Source: JAIBAI01 sp044238875 (GTDB taxonomy: Bacteria; Bacteroidota; Bacteroidia; M30B66). Taken from it: 7,407 nt of DNA. Shown here in pieces: positions 1 through 5,787 of this stretch. Below the pieces are notes generated by a model. That model was given only the letters and a program-made list of their open reading frames with translations. It had not been told where the DNA came from and did no database searches. Location of the stretch: positions 1-7,407 of the forward strand of contig JBIICM010000127.1 in the NCBI GenBank assembly GCA_044238875.1. The letters are read 5' to 3'. Numbering within the stretch: the stretch's first letter is position 1; the number at the start of each line of letters is the position of its first letter. The position numbers and the translations under genes are program-made.

Positions 1-440
1 TTTACAGCTACTTTCTCACCGGTATGCAGTGTGGCCAGATGAACCTGGGCAATGGACGCTGAAGCAAGCGGTACCGGATCAAAATCGCGAAACAGTTCAG
101 TAACATCCCTGCCAAATGTTTCCGAAATAACGCCAAAAGCCTCTTCTGTGGAAAAAGGTGTTACACTGTCCTGAAGTTTAGCAAGCTCTTCCGTCAATTC
201 ATCCGGCAATAAACCCGGCCTGTTGCTGAGAATCTGCCCAAATTTTACCCAGGCGGGCCCCAGCTCTTCGAGCACATGCCGCAAGCGCACCCATCTGTCG
301 CGTGATTTAGGTGTTTGACTTTTCCGGCTAAAAAGAAAACGGGTAAGGCGGTTGCCTGATAAACCAGCCACCACATCATGAAAACCATAACGGGCCAGTA
401 CAGTAAAAATTCTCCGGTACCGGCTTCCCCGAGCGCCCAC
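1..440 (-). CDS. ABC1/UbiB (AarF)-family atypical kinase, N-terminal part, cut by window edge
   Basis: Only the first 146 codons are present. The family are protein-kinase-like ATPases, membrane-associated, linked to isoprenoid quinone biosynthesis (UbiB) or lipid homeostasis; the substrate here is unknown. Visible marks are an N-terminal RYRRIFTVLARYGF segment (7-20), the family-defining KFGQ motif (66-69) followed by LSNRPGLLPDEL, the alanine/serine-rich nucleotide loop PLASASIAQVH (124-134) that replaces the usual glycine-rich loop, and VAVK at the very edge, whose Lys would be the ATP-contacting residue. The GTG at 440-438 is chosen as start because the frame has a stop at 476-474 and no other start codon lies between. 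That GTG sits one base after the stop of the phasin-like gene, suggesting translational coupling. A GTG pair at codons 23-24 falls inside conserved sequence and is less likely. Family call is firm; start is moderately sure. Confidence 0.88.
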   Translation of the reverse strand, partial: MGARGSRYRRIFTVLARYGFHDVVAGLSGNRLTRFLFSRKSQTPKSRDRWVRLRHVLEELGPAWVKFGQILSNRPGLLPDELTEELAKLQDSVTPFSTEEAFGVISETFGRDVTELFRDFDPVPLASASIAQVHLATLHTGEKVAV

Positions 441-441
441 C

Positions 442-741
442 TCAGCTTGTTGTTCTTTCTTTTTCCAGGGCCTCTACCCTCGCTTTTAAACTTTCAAACT
501 CTTCCCTGGAAGGAACGCCTGACTTTTCAATCCACTCACGGATCTGATCACGGGACTTCTCCTTAAAGTCGTGCCCGGCCCTGAGGGTATCGGCAGACAG
601 ATCTTCATAAAACTTTTTACCTTCCTCGCGGGTCAGCTTTCCAGCCGCAATGAGCCCTTCAACGGTTTTCTCCACCTTATCTTTAGTAATGGCGATTACG
701 CCCATTCCCTGATAAAAAAGGTTTTTTAATGTTTCTTCCAT
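442..741 (-). CDS. phasin-like small helical protein (PhaF/phasin superfamily type)
   Basis: A 99-residue, highly charged protein with no signal peptide or transmembrane segment. Its N-terminal part (about 1-25) is amphipathic and includes FYQGMGVIAITKDKVEKTV. A KLTREEGKKFYEDL segment follows (about 35-48), then a GVPSREEFESLKARVEALEKE heptad-like stretch near the C-terminus (about 75-95) that should form a coiled coil, probably for oligomerisation. This plan matches small phasin-superfamily proteins, some of which coat polyhydroxyalkanoate granules. No PHA synthase is in the window, so granule binding here is not established. The start is the ATG at 741-739, preceded by A/T-rich sequence without a Shine-Dalgarno. 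It follows trxB after a 90-base gap and its TGA is one base before the GTG of the ABC1 kinase gene, so the two are probably co-translated and may share a function. Confidence 0.75.
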   Translation of the reverse strand: MEETLKNLFYQGMGVIAITKDKVEKTVEGLIAAGKLTREEGKKFYEDLSADTLRAGHDFKEKSRDQIREWIEKSGVPSREEFESLKARVEALEKERTTS

Positions 742-812
742 GGTAATTAAAATTGGTTAAGGCCAGCCAGGCAGCGGTTAGCCGATTATTTGAAAAGTAA
801 ATTTACCAAATC

Positions 813-829
813 ATTTCACACCATGAAAT
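813..829 (-). terminator. weak stem-loop just after trxB, possible terminator or mRNA end
   Basis: Six-base perfect arms ATTTCA and TGAAAT enclose a five-base loop three bases beyond the trxB stop codon. The stem is A/T-rich and no U-run follows it on the minus strand, so it is at best a weak terminator or a 3'-end protecting structure. Read-through into the phasin-like gene is plausible. Confidence 0.22.
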
Positions 830-831
830 TT

Positions 832-1773
832 TCAGGCCGGAACTTCAACAGCTGCAAGATACCTTTCGGCATCAAGCGCTGCCATACAGCCGGTACCTGC
901 AGCAGTGACAGCCTGCCGGTAAATATGATCCTGTACATCACCGCAGGCAAAAACTCCCTGAATGTTTGTTCGGCTTGATCCCGGTACTGTTTTGATATAA
1001 CCGCTGGCATCCATGTCGAGCCAACCTTTAAAAATCGCTGAGTTGGGTTCATGGCCTATCGCAACGAAGAAACCGGTTACATCCAGTTTTCGGGTTTCAC
1101 CGCTTAGCCTGTTACGGATGAGGGCACCGTCAACGCTTTGCCCTCCGGTAATTTCAACCGTTTCAGCGTTCATGATTACCTCAATATTCGGCGTATTAAA
1201 CACCCTGTGCTGCATGGCTTTGGATGCACGCAGCTCATCCCTTCGGATAATCATGTAAACCTTGCGGCATAATTTGGCGAGATAGGTAGCCTCCTCAGCC
1301 GCTGTATCTCCGCCACCCACAATGGCAACATCCTGACCCCTGAAAAAAAAGCCGTCACAGACAGCACAGGCTGATACACCAAATCCATTAAGCCTTTGCT
1401 CTGATTCAAGCCCCAACCACTTGGCAGAAGCTCCGGTAGCTATAATTACTGTTTTGGCCTCAATCAAATGCGTTTCATCAATCCATACCTTATGAACCGG
1501 GCCGGTAAAATCAACGCTGGTGGCCAGTCCGAACCTTACATCGGTACCAAAACGTTTGGCCTGCTTCAGGAAATCTTCCATCATGGCAGGGCCCTGCGCT
1601 CCATCAGGATAACCGGGATAATTTTCCACTTCGGTGGTTATGGTGAGCTGTCCGCCGGGCTGAAGGCCCTGATACAAAAGAGGTTTGAGGTCGGCCCTTG
1701 CAGCATAGATGGCAGCAGTATAGCCCGCGGGACCGGAGCCAATAATCAGACAATCGGTTTGTTCAGTTTGCAT
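832..1773 (-). CDS. trxB: thioredoxin reductase (NADPH, FAD-dependent)
   Basis: Cytoplasmic flavoenzyme that reduces oxidised thioredoxin with NADPH. The 313 residues are the usual length for the low-molecular-weight bacterial enzyme. In order: FAD-binding GSGPAG (12-17), the redox-active CAVC (Cys136 and Cys139), the NADPH-domain GGGDTA (153-158), an arginine pair and following arginine (RRDELR, 177-182) that bind the 2'-phosphate of NADPH, and the C-terminal flavin motif around GDVQDHIYRQAVTAAGTGC. The histidine that precedes the arginine pair in E. coli TrxB is isoleucine here (Ile176), probably a lineage variation. The start is the ATG at 1773-1771, matching the normal N-terminus just before the first FAD strand. 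It lies five bases after the stop of the DUF4249 gene, so it is probably transcribed at least partly with the upstream receptor genes. Upstream sequence is A-rich without a Shine-Dalgarno. Confidence 0.97.
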   Translation of the reverse strand: MQTEQTDCLIIGSGPAGYTAAIYAARADLKPLLYQGLQPGGQLTITTEVENYPGYPDGAQGPAMMEDFLKQAKRFGTDVRFGLATSVDFTGPVHKVWIDETHLIEAKTVIIATGASAKWLGLESEQRLNGFGVSACAVCDGFFFRGQDVAIVGGGDTAAEEATYLAKLCRKVYMIIRRDELRASKAMQHRVFNTPNIEVIMNAETVEITGGQSVDGALIRNRLSGETRKLDVTGFFVAIGHEPNSAIFKGWLDMDASGYIKTVPGSSRTNIQGVFACGDVQDHIYRQAVTAAGTGCMAALDAERYLAAVEVPA

Positions 1774-1778
1774 GTGTT

Positions 1779-2678
1779 TTATTTTATGATAAGTGTGTCG
1801 TAGCTTGCCGCAAGTCCGTACCAGACGCCCAATCCGCCGCTTACATTGCTTTTAATCAATGTGGGTGCTGAGAACGGGTTGCCATTTGAACCTTTTGCGG
1901 CTTCAAAGGTTCTGAAAAATTCAACTTCTTTCCATCCCAGTGAACAGAATTTTATGTAAGCCGTATCGCCGCGCTCATAAAAAAATCTTTCACGAATAAA
2001 CGTATCCTGGCTGAAAGGCTTCTCGCTCTGCTGATTAAAAAATTCAAAGGAAAGGCCGTTGATGAACTCATCATTAAAAGCTGAATTTTCAACAGGAAAA
2101 TATTCCGGCTCACTGTTTCTTTTTGAATAAACGCGATAGGCATTACCCAGTGCCGGCGGATCGGTTAATCTGGCAAAAACAAAACCGAGGCTATCCTCGT
2201 CCTTGTCGAAAATATTGAGCTTGAAATAAATGGAGTCAAGCGCTACAGGCTGGGGAATGGTGGTAATCGCACTCAGGGTTTTACCGCCTGATGTTACATT
2301 GAGGGTATAGGTTTTACCAGCTTCTCCTGTTAATTCGTTGCTGGTATAATACGCGTATGGGTAATTGAACGGATCAAACGTAAATTTAAGCAGAACCGTT
2401 TTGGACCCATCATTTACGGTAACCTGCGCATCCTGAACAATAAATTGCTCAACAAAATCATTCAAATTACCCGGAAAGGCTTCAAAAAAACCACGATTGC
2501 GGCTCACCAGCACCCTGGGAGCTTTACCGGCCTCAACCTGACCTTCAACCACGAGCAGATTCTGATCAATCGGAAGATCTATTTCGATGTCGCGTTCACA
2601 ACTACCGAGAAACACCATGAGGAAAACCGGCAGACAACTGCGAAGAACAGACAATAAAAATTGGGGTAACCTTTTCAT
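1779..2678 (-). CDS. DUF4249 family lipoprotein, partner of TonB-dependent receptor
   Basis: A 299-residue predicted lipoprotein. A basic N-terminus (MKR), a hydrophobic stretch (about 6-23) and the lipobox LGSC place the lipidated cysteine at Cys27. The mature start CERDIEIDLP, followed by a LLVVEGQVEAGKAPRVLVSR segment, is typical of DUF4249 proteins, which in Bacteroidota are usually encoded beside TonB-dependent receptors. The rest looks beta-rich, with an Ig-like first half (about 40-140). Acidic residues just after the lipid cysteine are compatible with surface export, but that is inference. Molecular function is unknown. By analogy with SusD next to SusC, it may act as a surface lid or ligand-capture protein, although it does not resemble SusD. 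Its ATG shares one base with the receptor's TGA (TGATG at 2680-2676), so translation is probably coupled. Confidence 0.87.
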   Translation of the reverse strand: MKRLPQFLLSVLRSCLPVFLMVFLGSCERDIEIDLPIDQNLLVVEGQVEAGKAPRVLVSRNRGFFEAFPGNLNDFVEQFIVQDAQVTVNDGSKTVLLKFTFDPFNYPYAYYTSNELTGEAGKTYTLNVTSGGKTLSAITTIPQPVALDSIYFKLNIFDKDEDSLGFVFARLTDPPALGNAYRVYSKRNSEPEYFPVENSAFNDEFINGLSFEFFNQQSEKPFSQDTFIRERFFYERGDTAYIKFCSLGWKEVEFFRTFEAAKGSNGNPFSAPTLIKSNVSGGLGVWYGLAASYDTLIIK

Positions 2679-5044
2679 CAGAAACTGAAATTATAAGTTA
2701 CAGAAGGTATGATCGGAAAAATACTGACCATCTTTGCCTGGCTGCGGAAAGTACCTTCAACAGGATTGCCTTCGGTGTTGATGTAGAGGAAATAAGGGTT
2801 CAGCCTGCTGTAAACATTGTAAATAGAAAAATTCCAGCTCGACTGCACTTTTCGGTCGGAGCGACCTGTCCAGGTGGCTGAAAGATCTAAGCGGTGGTAA
2901 GCGGGCATCCGGTAATTGTTTCGTTCACCATAATTCACCACAGGCTGCCCCTCAAGCAGATAAACGCTTGTTGGCAACCAGAGTAGGTTACCGCTGGCAA
3001 AAACGAAAACGGCTCCCAATGACCAGCGGTTGTTGAGTTCATGTGTCAGTACCACTGAAATATCATGCCGGCGGTCATAACGGGCGAAGTAATTTTTACC
3101 GTTGTTCAACTCAGGAAAATTGCGCTCCGTCCATGAAAGGGTATAACCGACCCAACCGGTGGTTTTACCCAGTGCTTTTTTAACAAACAGTTCTACTCCG
3201 TATGCCCATCCATTGCCAAAAGTGAGCTGATTGTCAAGGTTATCGGCAAGGCCGCTCGAAGGAAGCGACCCATCCTTGAATTCAACCTGATTGGTCATTT
3301 CCTTGTAATAAGTTTCAATGGATGTTTCCCAGGTGTTCTCATCAAAATTCCTGTAATAGCCCAGTGAATACTGCGTACCGAACTGTGGCCGTACCCTTGA
3401 GGTAGCCGGAAACCAGATATCGGTTGGCAGACTCTGATTGGCCAGTGAGGTAATTTGCATGTACTGGTAGTTTTGGGTATAAGAGGCTTTCAGGGATGAT
3501 TTTTTATTAAGCGTATAACGCAACATCAAACGGGGTTCGGCATTCAGATAATGCTTTATGGGTTCACCCCGGCCATAAACAATTGTATCGGTGGTTTGCC
3601 CGCTTTGGTTCTTTAAATATCGGGTAAACGGCCCTACATGCTGAAAAAACGATCCACGCAACCCTGCATGTACCCGCAACTTATCGGTTATGTCGTAATC
3701 ATCACTTAAGTAAACTGCCGCTTCATGGGCATAGAGAAAAACGCGCGGACCAAAGTCAACTTCCTGGTCACCGAATGAGCCACTGGCATTATTGGGCGTA
3801 AAGCGGTGGAAGACATAATTGGCGCCAAACTTCACATTGTGTCTGATGTCAGGATACCAGCTGAAGTCAAGTTTGGCATTGTAGTCGCGCACTCCCGAAA
3901 AAACCCTGAATGAAAAGGCTGTTTGCCGCACATCAGATTCAAAATTATAATCAGAAAAAATCAGGGAGGTGTTCAGAAACAGCCGGTTTGAAAAAAGGTG
4001 ATTCCACCGGGCGCTTGCAGTAGCATTGCCCCATGGAATTCTGATGTTAAAGCCACTGTCTTTACTCTTGAAGCTAAACACATCCCTGCCGAAATACCCC
4101 GAAAGAAAAAGCCGGTCTTTATCTGACAGCCTGTAGTTGATTTTTGTATTGAGGTCATAGAAATAATACCCTGAGCCTTTGGTGGGTGCATCATCCCTGA
4201 TAAAAGGCTGTATAAGCACGTCAATGTATGTCCTCCGGGCAGAAATAATAAATGAAGCAGTATCCTTTTTAATGGGGCCCTGAACGGTGAGCCTTGATGA
4301 AATTAGCCCAACCCCTCCGTTAACCTTTAACTGACGGCTGTTGCCTTCTTTCATGGTTATATCGAGCACCGAAGCCAAACGACCTCCATACTGGGCCGGC
4401 ATGCCACCCTTGTGCAGATCAACAGTTTTTACCGCATCAGAGTTAAAAACAGAGAAGAACCCAAGCAGGTGTGCTCCGTTGTAAACAACAGCTTCATCGA
4501 GCAGCACCAGGTTCTGATCCGGACCGCCTCCCCGCACATACATGCCGGTGTTGCCTTCGCCTCCGGCTTTTACCCCGGGCAGCATCTGCATCACTTTAAT
4601 CAGATCAACCTCCCCGAAAAAAGCGGGCAGCTTCCTTACCATTTCCATCGGCACGCTCACCCTGCCCATGTCGGTGCTGCGTACATTATTTTCTGATTTA
4701 TCCGCCACAATTTCAACCTCCTTCGACTGGATTGTCCGGGGTTTTAGCTGGATATTGAGGCTGATATCCTTGCTGAGATCAAGCTGTTGCGTGTACTCTT
4801 CATAACCCAGAAAGGAAACGGCAAGTGTATATTTTCCCGGAGCAATGGTAAAAGAAAAAAATCCGTAGTTATTACTGCTTGAGCCCTGACTGGTTTCTTT
4901 CACAAATGCGGTTGCACCAGGAAGCGATTCTCCACTGCGGGCATCCTTGATATAGCCGCTTACGGTAAACTTTTGCTGGGCATTGAGTAGGTTCAGGGAA
5001 AATTGAAAAAAAATGAAAATCCCCAAACAATAAATTTGCTTCAT
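2678..5044 (-). CDS. TonB-dependent outer-membrane receptor with carboxypeptidase-regulatory-like N-terminal domain
   Basis: A 788-residue outer-membrane transporter that would import a ligand using energy passed from TonB/ExbBD. Layout: signal peptide (1-22, predicted cleavage after LLNA), a carboxypeptidase-regulatory-like beta-sandwich (about 25-103, with VSGYIKDARSGESLPGATA and a closing FLGYEEY), a possible TonB box EVEIVAD (109-115), a plug domain (about 120-235) containing MLPGVKAGGEGNTGMYVRGG and LLDEAVVYN, then a beta-barrel ending in the C-terminal phenylalanine (YNFSF) expected for Bam-inserted barrels. At under 800 residues it is shorter than SusC proteins (around 1000), and no SusD gene adjoins it, so a polysaccharide role is not indicated; the substrate cannot be read from sequence. 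The start is ATG 5044-5042, directly before the signal peptide. It leads a cluster with the DUF4249 gene (one-base overlap) and trxB. Confidence 0.94.
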   Translation of the reverse strand: MKQIYCLGIFIFFQFSLNLLNAQQKFTVSGYIKDARSGESLPGATAFVKETSQGSSSNNYGFFSFTIAPGKYTLAVSFLGYEEYTQQLDLSKDISLNIQLKPRTIQSKEVEIVADKSENNVRSTDMGRVSVPMEMVRKLPAFFGEVDLIKVMQMLPGVKAGGEGNTGMYVRGGGPDQNLVLLDEAVVYNGAHLLGFFSVFNSDAVKTVDLHKGGMPAQYGGRLASVLDITMKEGNSRQLKVNGGVGLISSRLTVQGPIKKDTASFIISARRTYIDVLIQPFIRDDAPTKGSGYYFYDLNTKINYRLSDKDRLFLSGYFGRDVFSFKSKDSGFNIRIPWGNATASARWNHLFSNRLFLNTSLIFSDYNFESDVRQTAFSFRVFSGVRDYNAKLDFSWYPDIRHNVKFGANYVFHRFTPNNASGSFGDQEVDFGPRVFLYAHEAAVYLSDDYDITDKLRVHAGLRGSFFQHVGPFTRYLKNQSGQTTDTIVYGRGEPIKHYLNAEPRLMLRYTLNKKSSLKASYTQNYQYMQITSLANQSLPTDIWFPATSRVRPQFGTQYSLGYYRNFDENTWETSIETYYKEMTNQVEFKDGSLPSSGLADNLDNQLTFGNGWAYGVELFVKKALGKTTGWVGYTLSWTERNFPELNNGKNYFARYDRRHDISVVLTHELNNRWSLGAVFVFASGNLLWLPTSVYLLEGQPVVNYGERNNYRMPAYHRLDLSATWTGRSDRKVQSSWNFSIYNVYSRLNPYFLYINTEGNPVEGTFRSQAKMVSIFPIIPSVTYNFSF

Positions 5045-5051
5045 AAGGCGG

Positions 5052-5059
5052 CAAAATTA
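5052..5059 (-). promoter_or_regulatory. Bacteroidota-type -7 promoter box of the receptor gene
   Basis: The minus strand reads TAATTTTG, an exact fit to the Bacteroidota -7 consensus TAnnTTTG. It ends seven bases before the receptor ATG. The nearest upstream TTTG lies about 26 bases away, longer than the usual spacing, so the -33 element is not convincing. The predicted leader is only about four bases. Confidence 0.5.
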
Positions 5060-5089
5060 GCCTGAATTTGTCAGTATGGAAATTTCAAA

Positions 5090-5102
5090 ACATGATTCAT
5101 GT
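5090..5102. repeat. short palindrome ACATGA-T-TCATGT
   Basis: A perfect 13-base palindrome with six-base arms and a one-base centre. It lies about 30 bases upstream of the putative -7 box of the receptor gene, where a repressor or activator could bind. No regulator family is recognised from it. Confidence 0.35.
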
Positions 5103-5121
5103 AATAAAGTTTCACCCGAAT

Positions 5122-5159
5122 TAATCATTAGAAAGCACGAAAGTGCTGAACTAATCATT
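5122..5159. promoter_or_regulatory. direct repeats TAATCATT flanking a GAAA-looped stem
   Basis: TAATCATT occurs at 5122-5129 and again at 5152-5159, exactly 30 bases apart. Between them are AGCAC (5134-5138), the loop GAAA (5139-5142) and GTGCT (5143-5147), with a further complementary pair ATTAG (5127-5131) and CTAAT (5151-5155). The whole can fold as a two-part stem with a small internal loop. It may be an operator for the receptor gene or an RNA structure; no U-run follows, so it is not an ordinary intrinsic terminator. Confidence 0.4.
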
Positions 5160-5192
5160 TTATAGGGTAATCCCGATTTAGAAACAGTTATT

Positions 5193-5211
5193 AATTTTTT
5201 GTAAAAAAATT
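5193..5211. repeat. A/T palindromic tract
   Basis: AATTTTTT (5193-5200) and AAAAAATT (5204-5211) are inverted copies around a three-base centre. On the minus strand this supplies a run of seven T directly after the outer arm of the neighbouring 82-base inverted repeat, which could serve as the U-run of a terminator for the CoA-binding gene. It could equally be a simple curved A-tract. Confidence 0.4.
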
Positions 5212-5291
5212 GATATACAGGTTCTTTATCGATTACGCATTTCTAATGCGTAATTTGGGTTTACAACAGGATTTAAAGTATTGTATATCAA
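5210..5291. repeat. 82-base element of nested inverted repeats
   Basis: The outer arms are a perfect ten-base inverted pair, TTGATATACA (5210-5219) and TGTATATCAA (5282-5291). Inside lies a second perfect ten-base hairpin, ATTACGCATT (5232-5241) and AATGCGTAAT (5245-5254), with a three-base loop. The element starts 15 bases downstream of the CoA-binding gene stop. The form fits a REP-like or miniature mobile palindrome. Alternatively, with the T-run at 5209-5203 on the minus strand, it could end transcription of the CoA-binding gene. No coding sequence is contained in it. Confidence 0.6.
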
Positions 5292-5306
5292 ATCGATGCC
5301 GAAATA

Positions 5307-5696
5307 TCAGTAGGCACCGGTAGCCAAAAGCACCAGCGTACATGCCTGCTCTGTTTTGATACCTGCCTGTCTGGCCTGAGTGGCAAAAGATTCATTTTCT
5401 GCGCCAGGATTAAAAATCAGCCGCTCAGGTTTCAGCTCAAGGATGGTCTGCTGCCAGTTTTCCTGATTTTTACTGCTAAGGTAAATGGTTACCGTATTTA
5501 CGGTTACACCTTTCGGTATTGCAGTTAGCACAGGTACATCTCCTACCCGCCCCTCCTTTCGTCCAACCGCAATTACCTGTATATGGCAGGCCCTGAGTTG
5601 CCTGATGGCCTTGTAGGCATACCGCTCAGGATTTTCAGTGGCACCAAGCACCAGTGTGAGCTTTGAAGCGTTTTCTTCGGGTATCAGATGATTCAT
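5307..5696 (-). CDS. CoA-binding domain protein (YccU-like, CoA_binding_2 type)
   Basis: A 129-residue single-domain Rossmann-fold protein. The first strand and nucleotide loop read TLVLGATENPERYAYKAIRQL (about 14-34). A VIAVGRKEGRVGDVPVLTAI segment follows (about 43-62), then VTIYLSSKNQ, the family signature IFNPGAENESF (about 94-104), and a final CTLVLLATG. This is the compact CoA-binding protein related to the N-terminal domain of succinyl-CoA ligase alpha. These proteins bind CoA in the cytoplasm but their physiological role is not known. The ATG at 5696-5694 is the only in-frame ATG before the conserved core and gives about 12 extra N-terminal residues compared with family members as I recall them. 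The gene is transcribed away from pntAA, and a promoter-like box lies only four bases before its start, suggesting a leaderless or nearly leaderless transcript. Confidence 0.9.
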   Translation of the reverse strand: MNHLIPEENASKLTLVLGATENPERYAYKAIRQLRACHIQVIAVGRKEGRVGDVPVLTAIPKGVTVNTVTIYLSSKNQENWQQTILELKPERLIFNPGAENESFATQARQAGIKTEQACTLVLLATGAY

Positions 5697-5700
5697 ATGG

Positions 5701-5734
5701 CAAAGATCGTATCAATGTTCACAGTTTGTTACAA
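5701..5734 (-). promoter_or_regulatory. candidate promoter of the CoA-binding gene
   Basis: The minus strand reads GATCTTTG at 5708-5701, one mismatch from TAnnTTTG. A TTG at 5734-5732 lies 23 bases upstream of it, within the spacing reported for Bacteroidota promoters. The box ends four bases before the ATG. Confidence 0.4.
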
Positions 5735-5763
5735 TTTGCAGGAGTAAATATCGGCATACCTTT

Positions 5764-5771
5764 TATTTTTG
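5764..5771 (+). promoter_or_regulatory. Bacteroidota-type -7 promoter box of the pnt operon
   Basis: TATTTTTG fits TAnnTTTG exactly and lies 16 bases before the pntAA start, giving a predicted leader of about 13 bases. A TTTG at 5735-5738 is 25 bases upstream, somewhat too far for a typical -33 element. The sequence between box and start is A/T-rich with no Shine-Dalgarno. Confidence 0.5.
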
Positions 5772-5787
5772 TCAGCAAAAAATTATT

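Noticed and set aside
378..566. Plus-strand open frame of 62 codons
   Set aside because: It runs antisense across the phasin-like gene and the start of the kinase gene, with low-complexity Leu/Phe/Pro/Ser content typical of a shadow frame.
4412..4805. Plus-strand open frames of about 90 codons
   Set aside because: They lie wholly antisense to the plug-domain part of the receptor, have no recognisable domain, and the opposite strand explains the sequence fully.
1779..5044. SusC/SusD polysaccharide utilisation locus
   Set aside because: The receptor is short for SusC, the lipoprotein is DUF4249 rather than SusD, and no glycoside hydrolase or matching regulator is nearby.
5232..5254. Classic intrinsic terminator from the inner hairpin
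   Set aside because: No U-run follows the hairpin on either strand; a terminator is only conceivable using the outer arms and the minus-strand T-run.
5045..5306. CRISPR array or small RNA gene in the non-coding gap
   Set aside because: There is no set of regularly spaced repeats (only one direct-repeat pair), and no promoter-plus-terminator arrangement clear enough to support an RNA gene.
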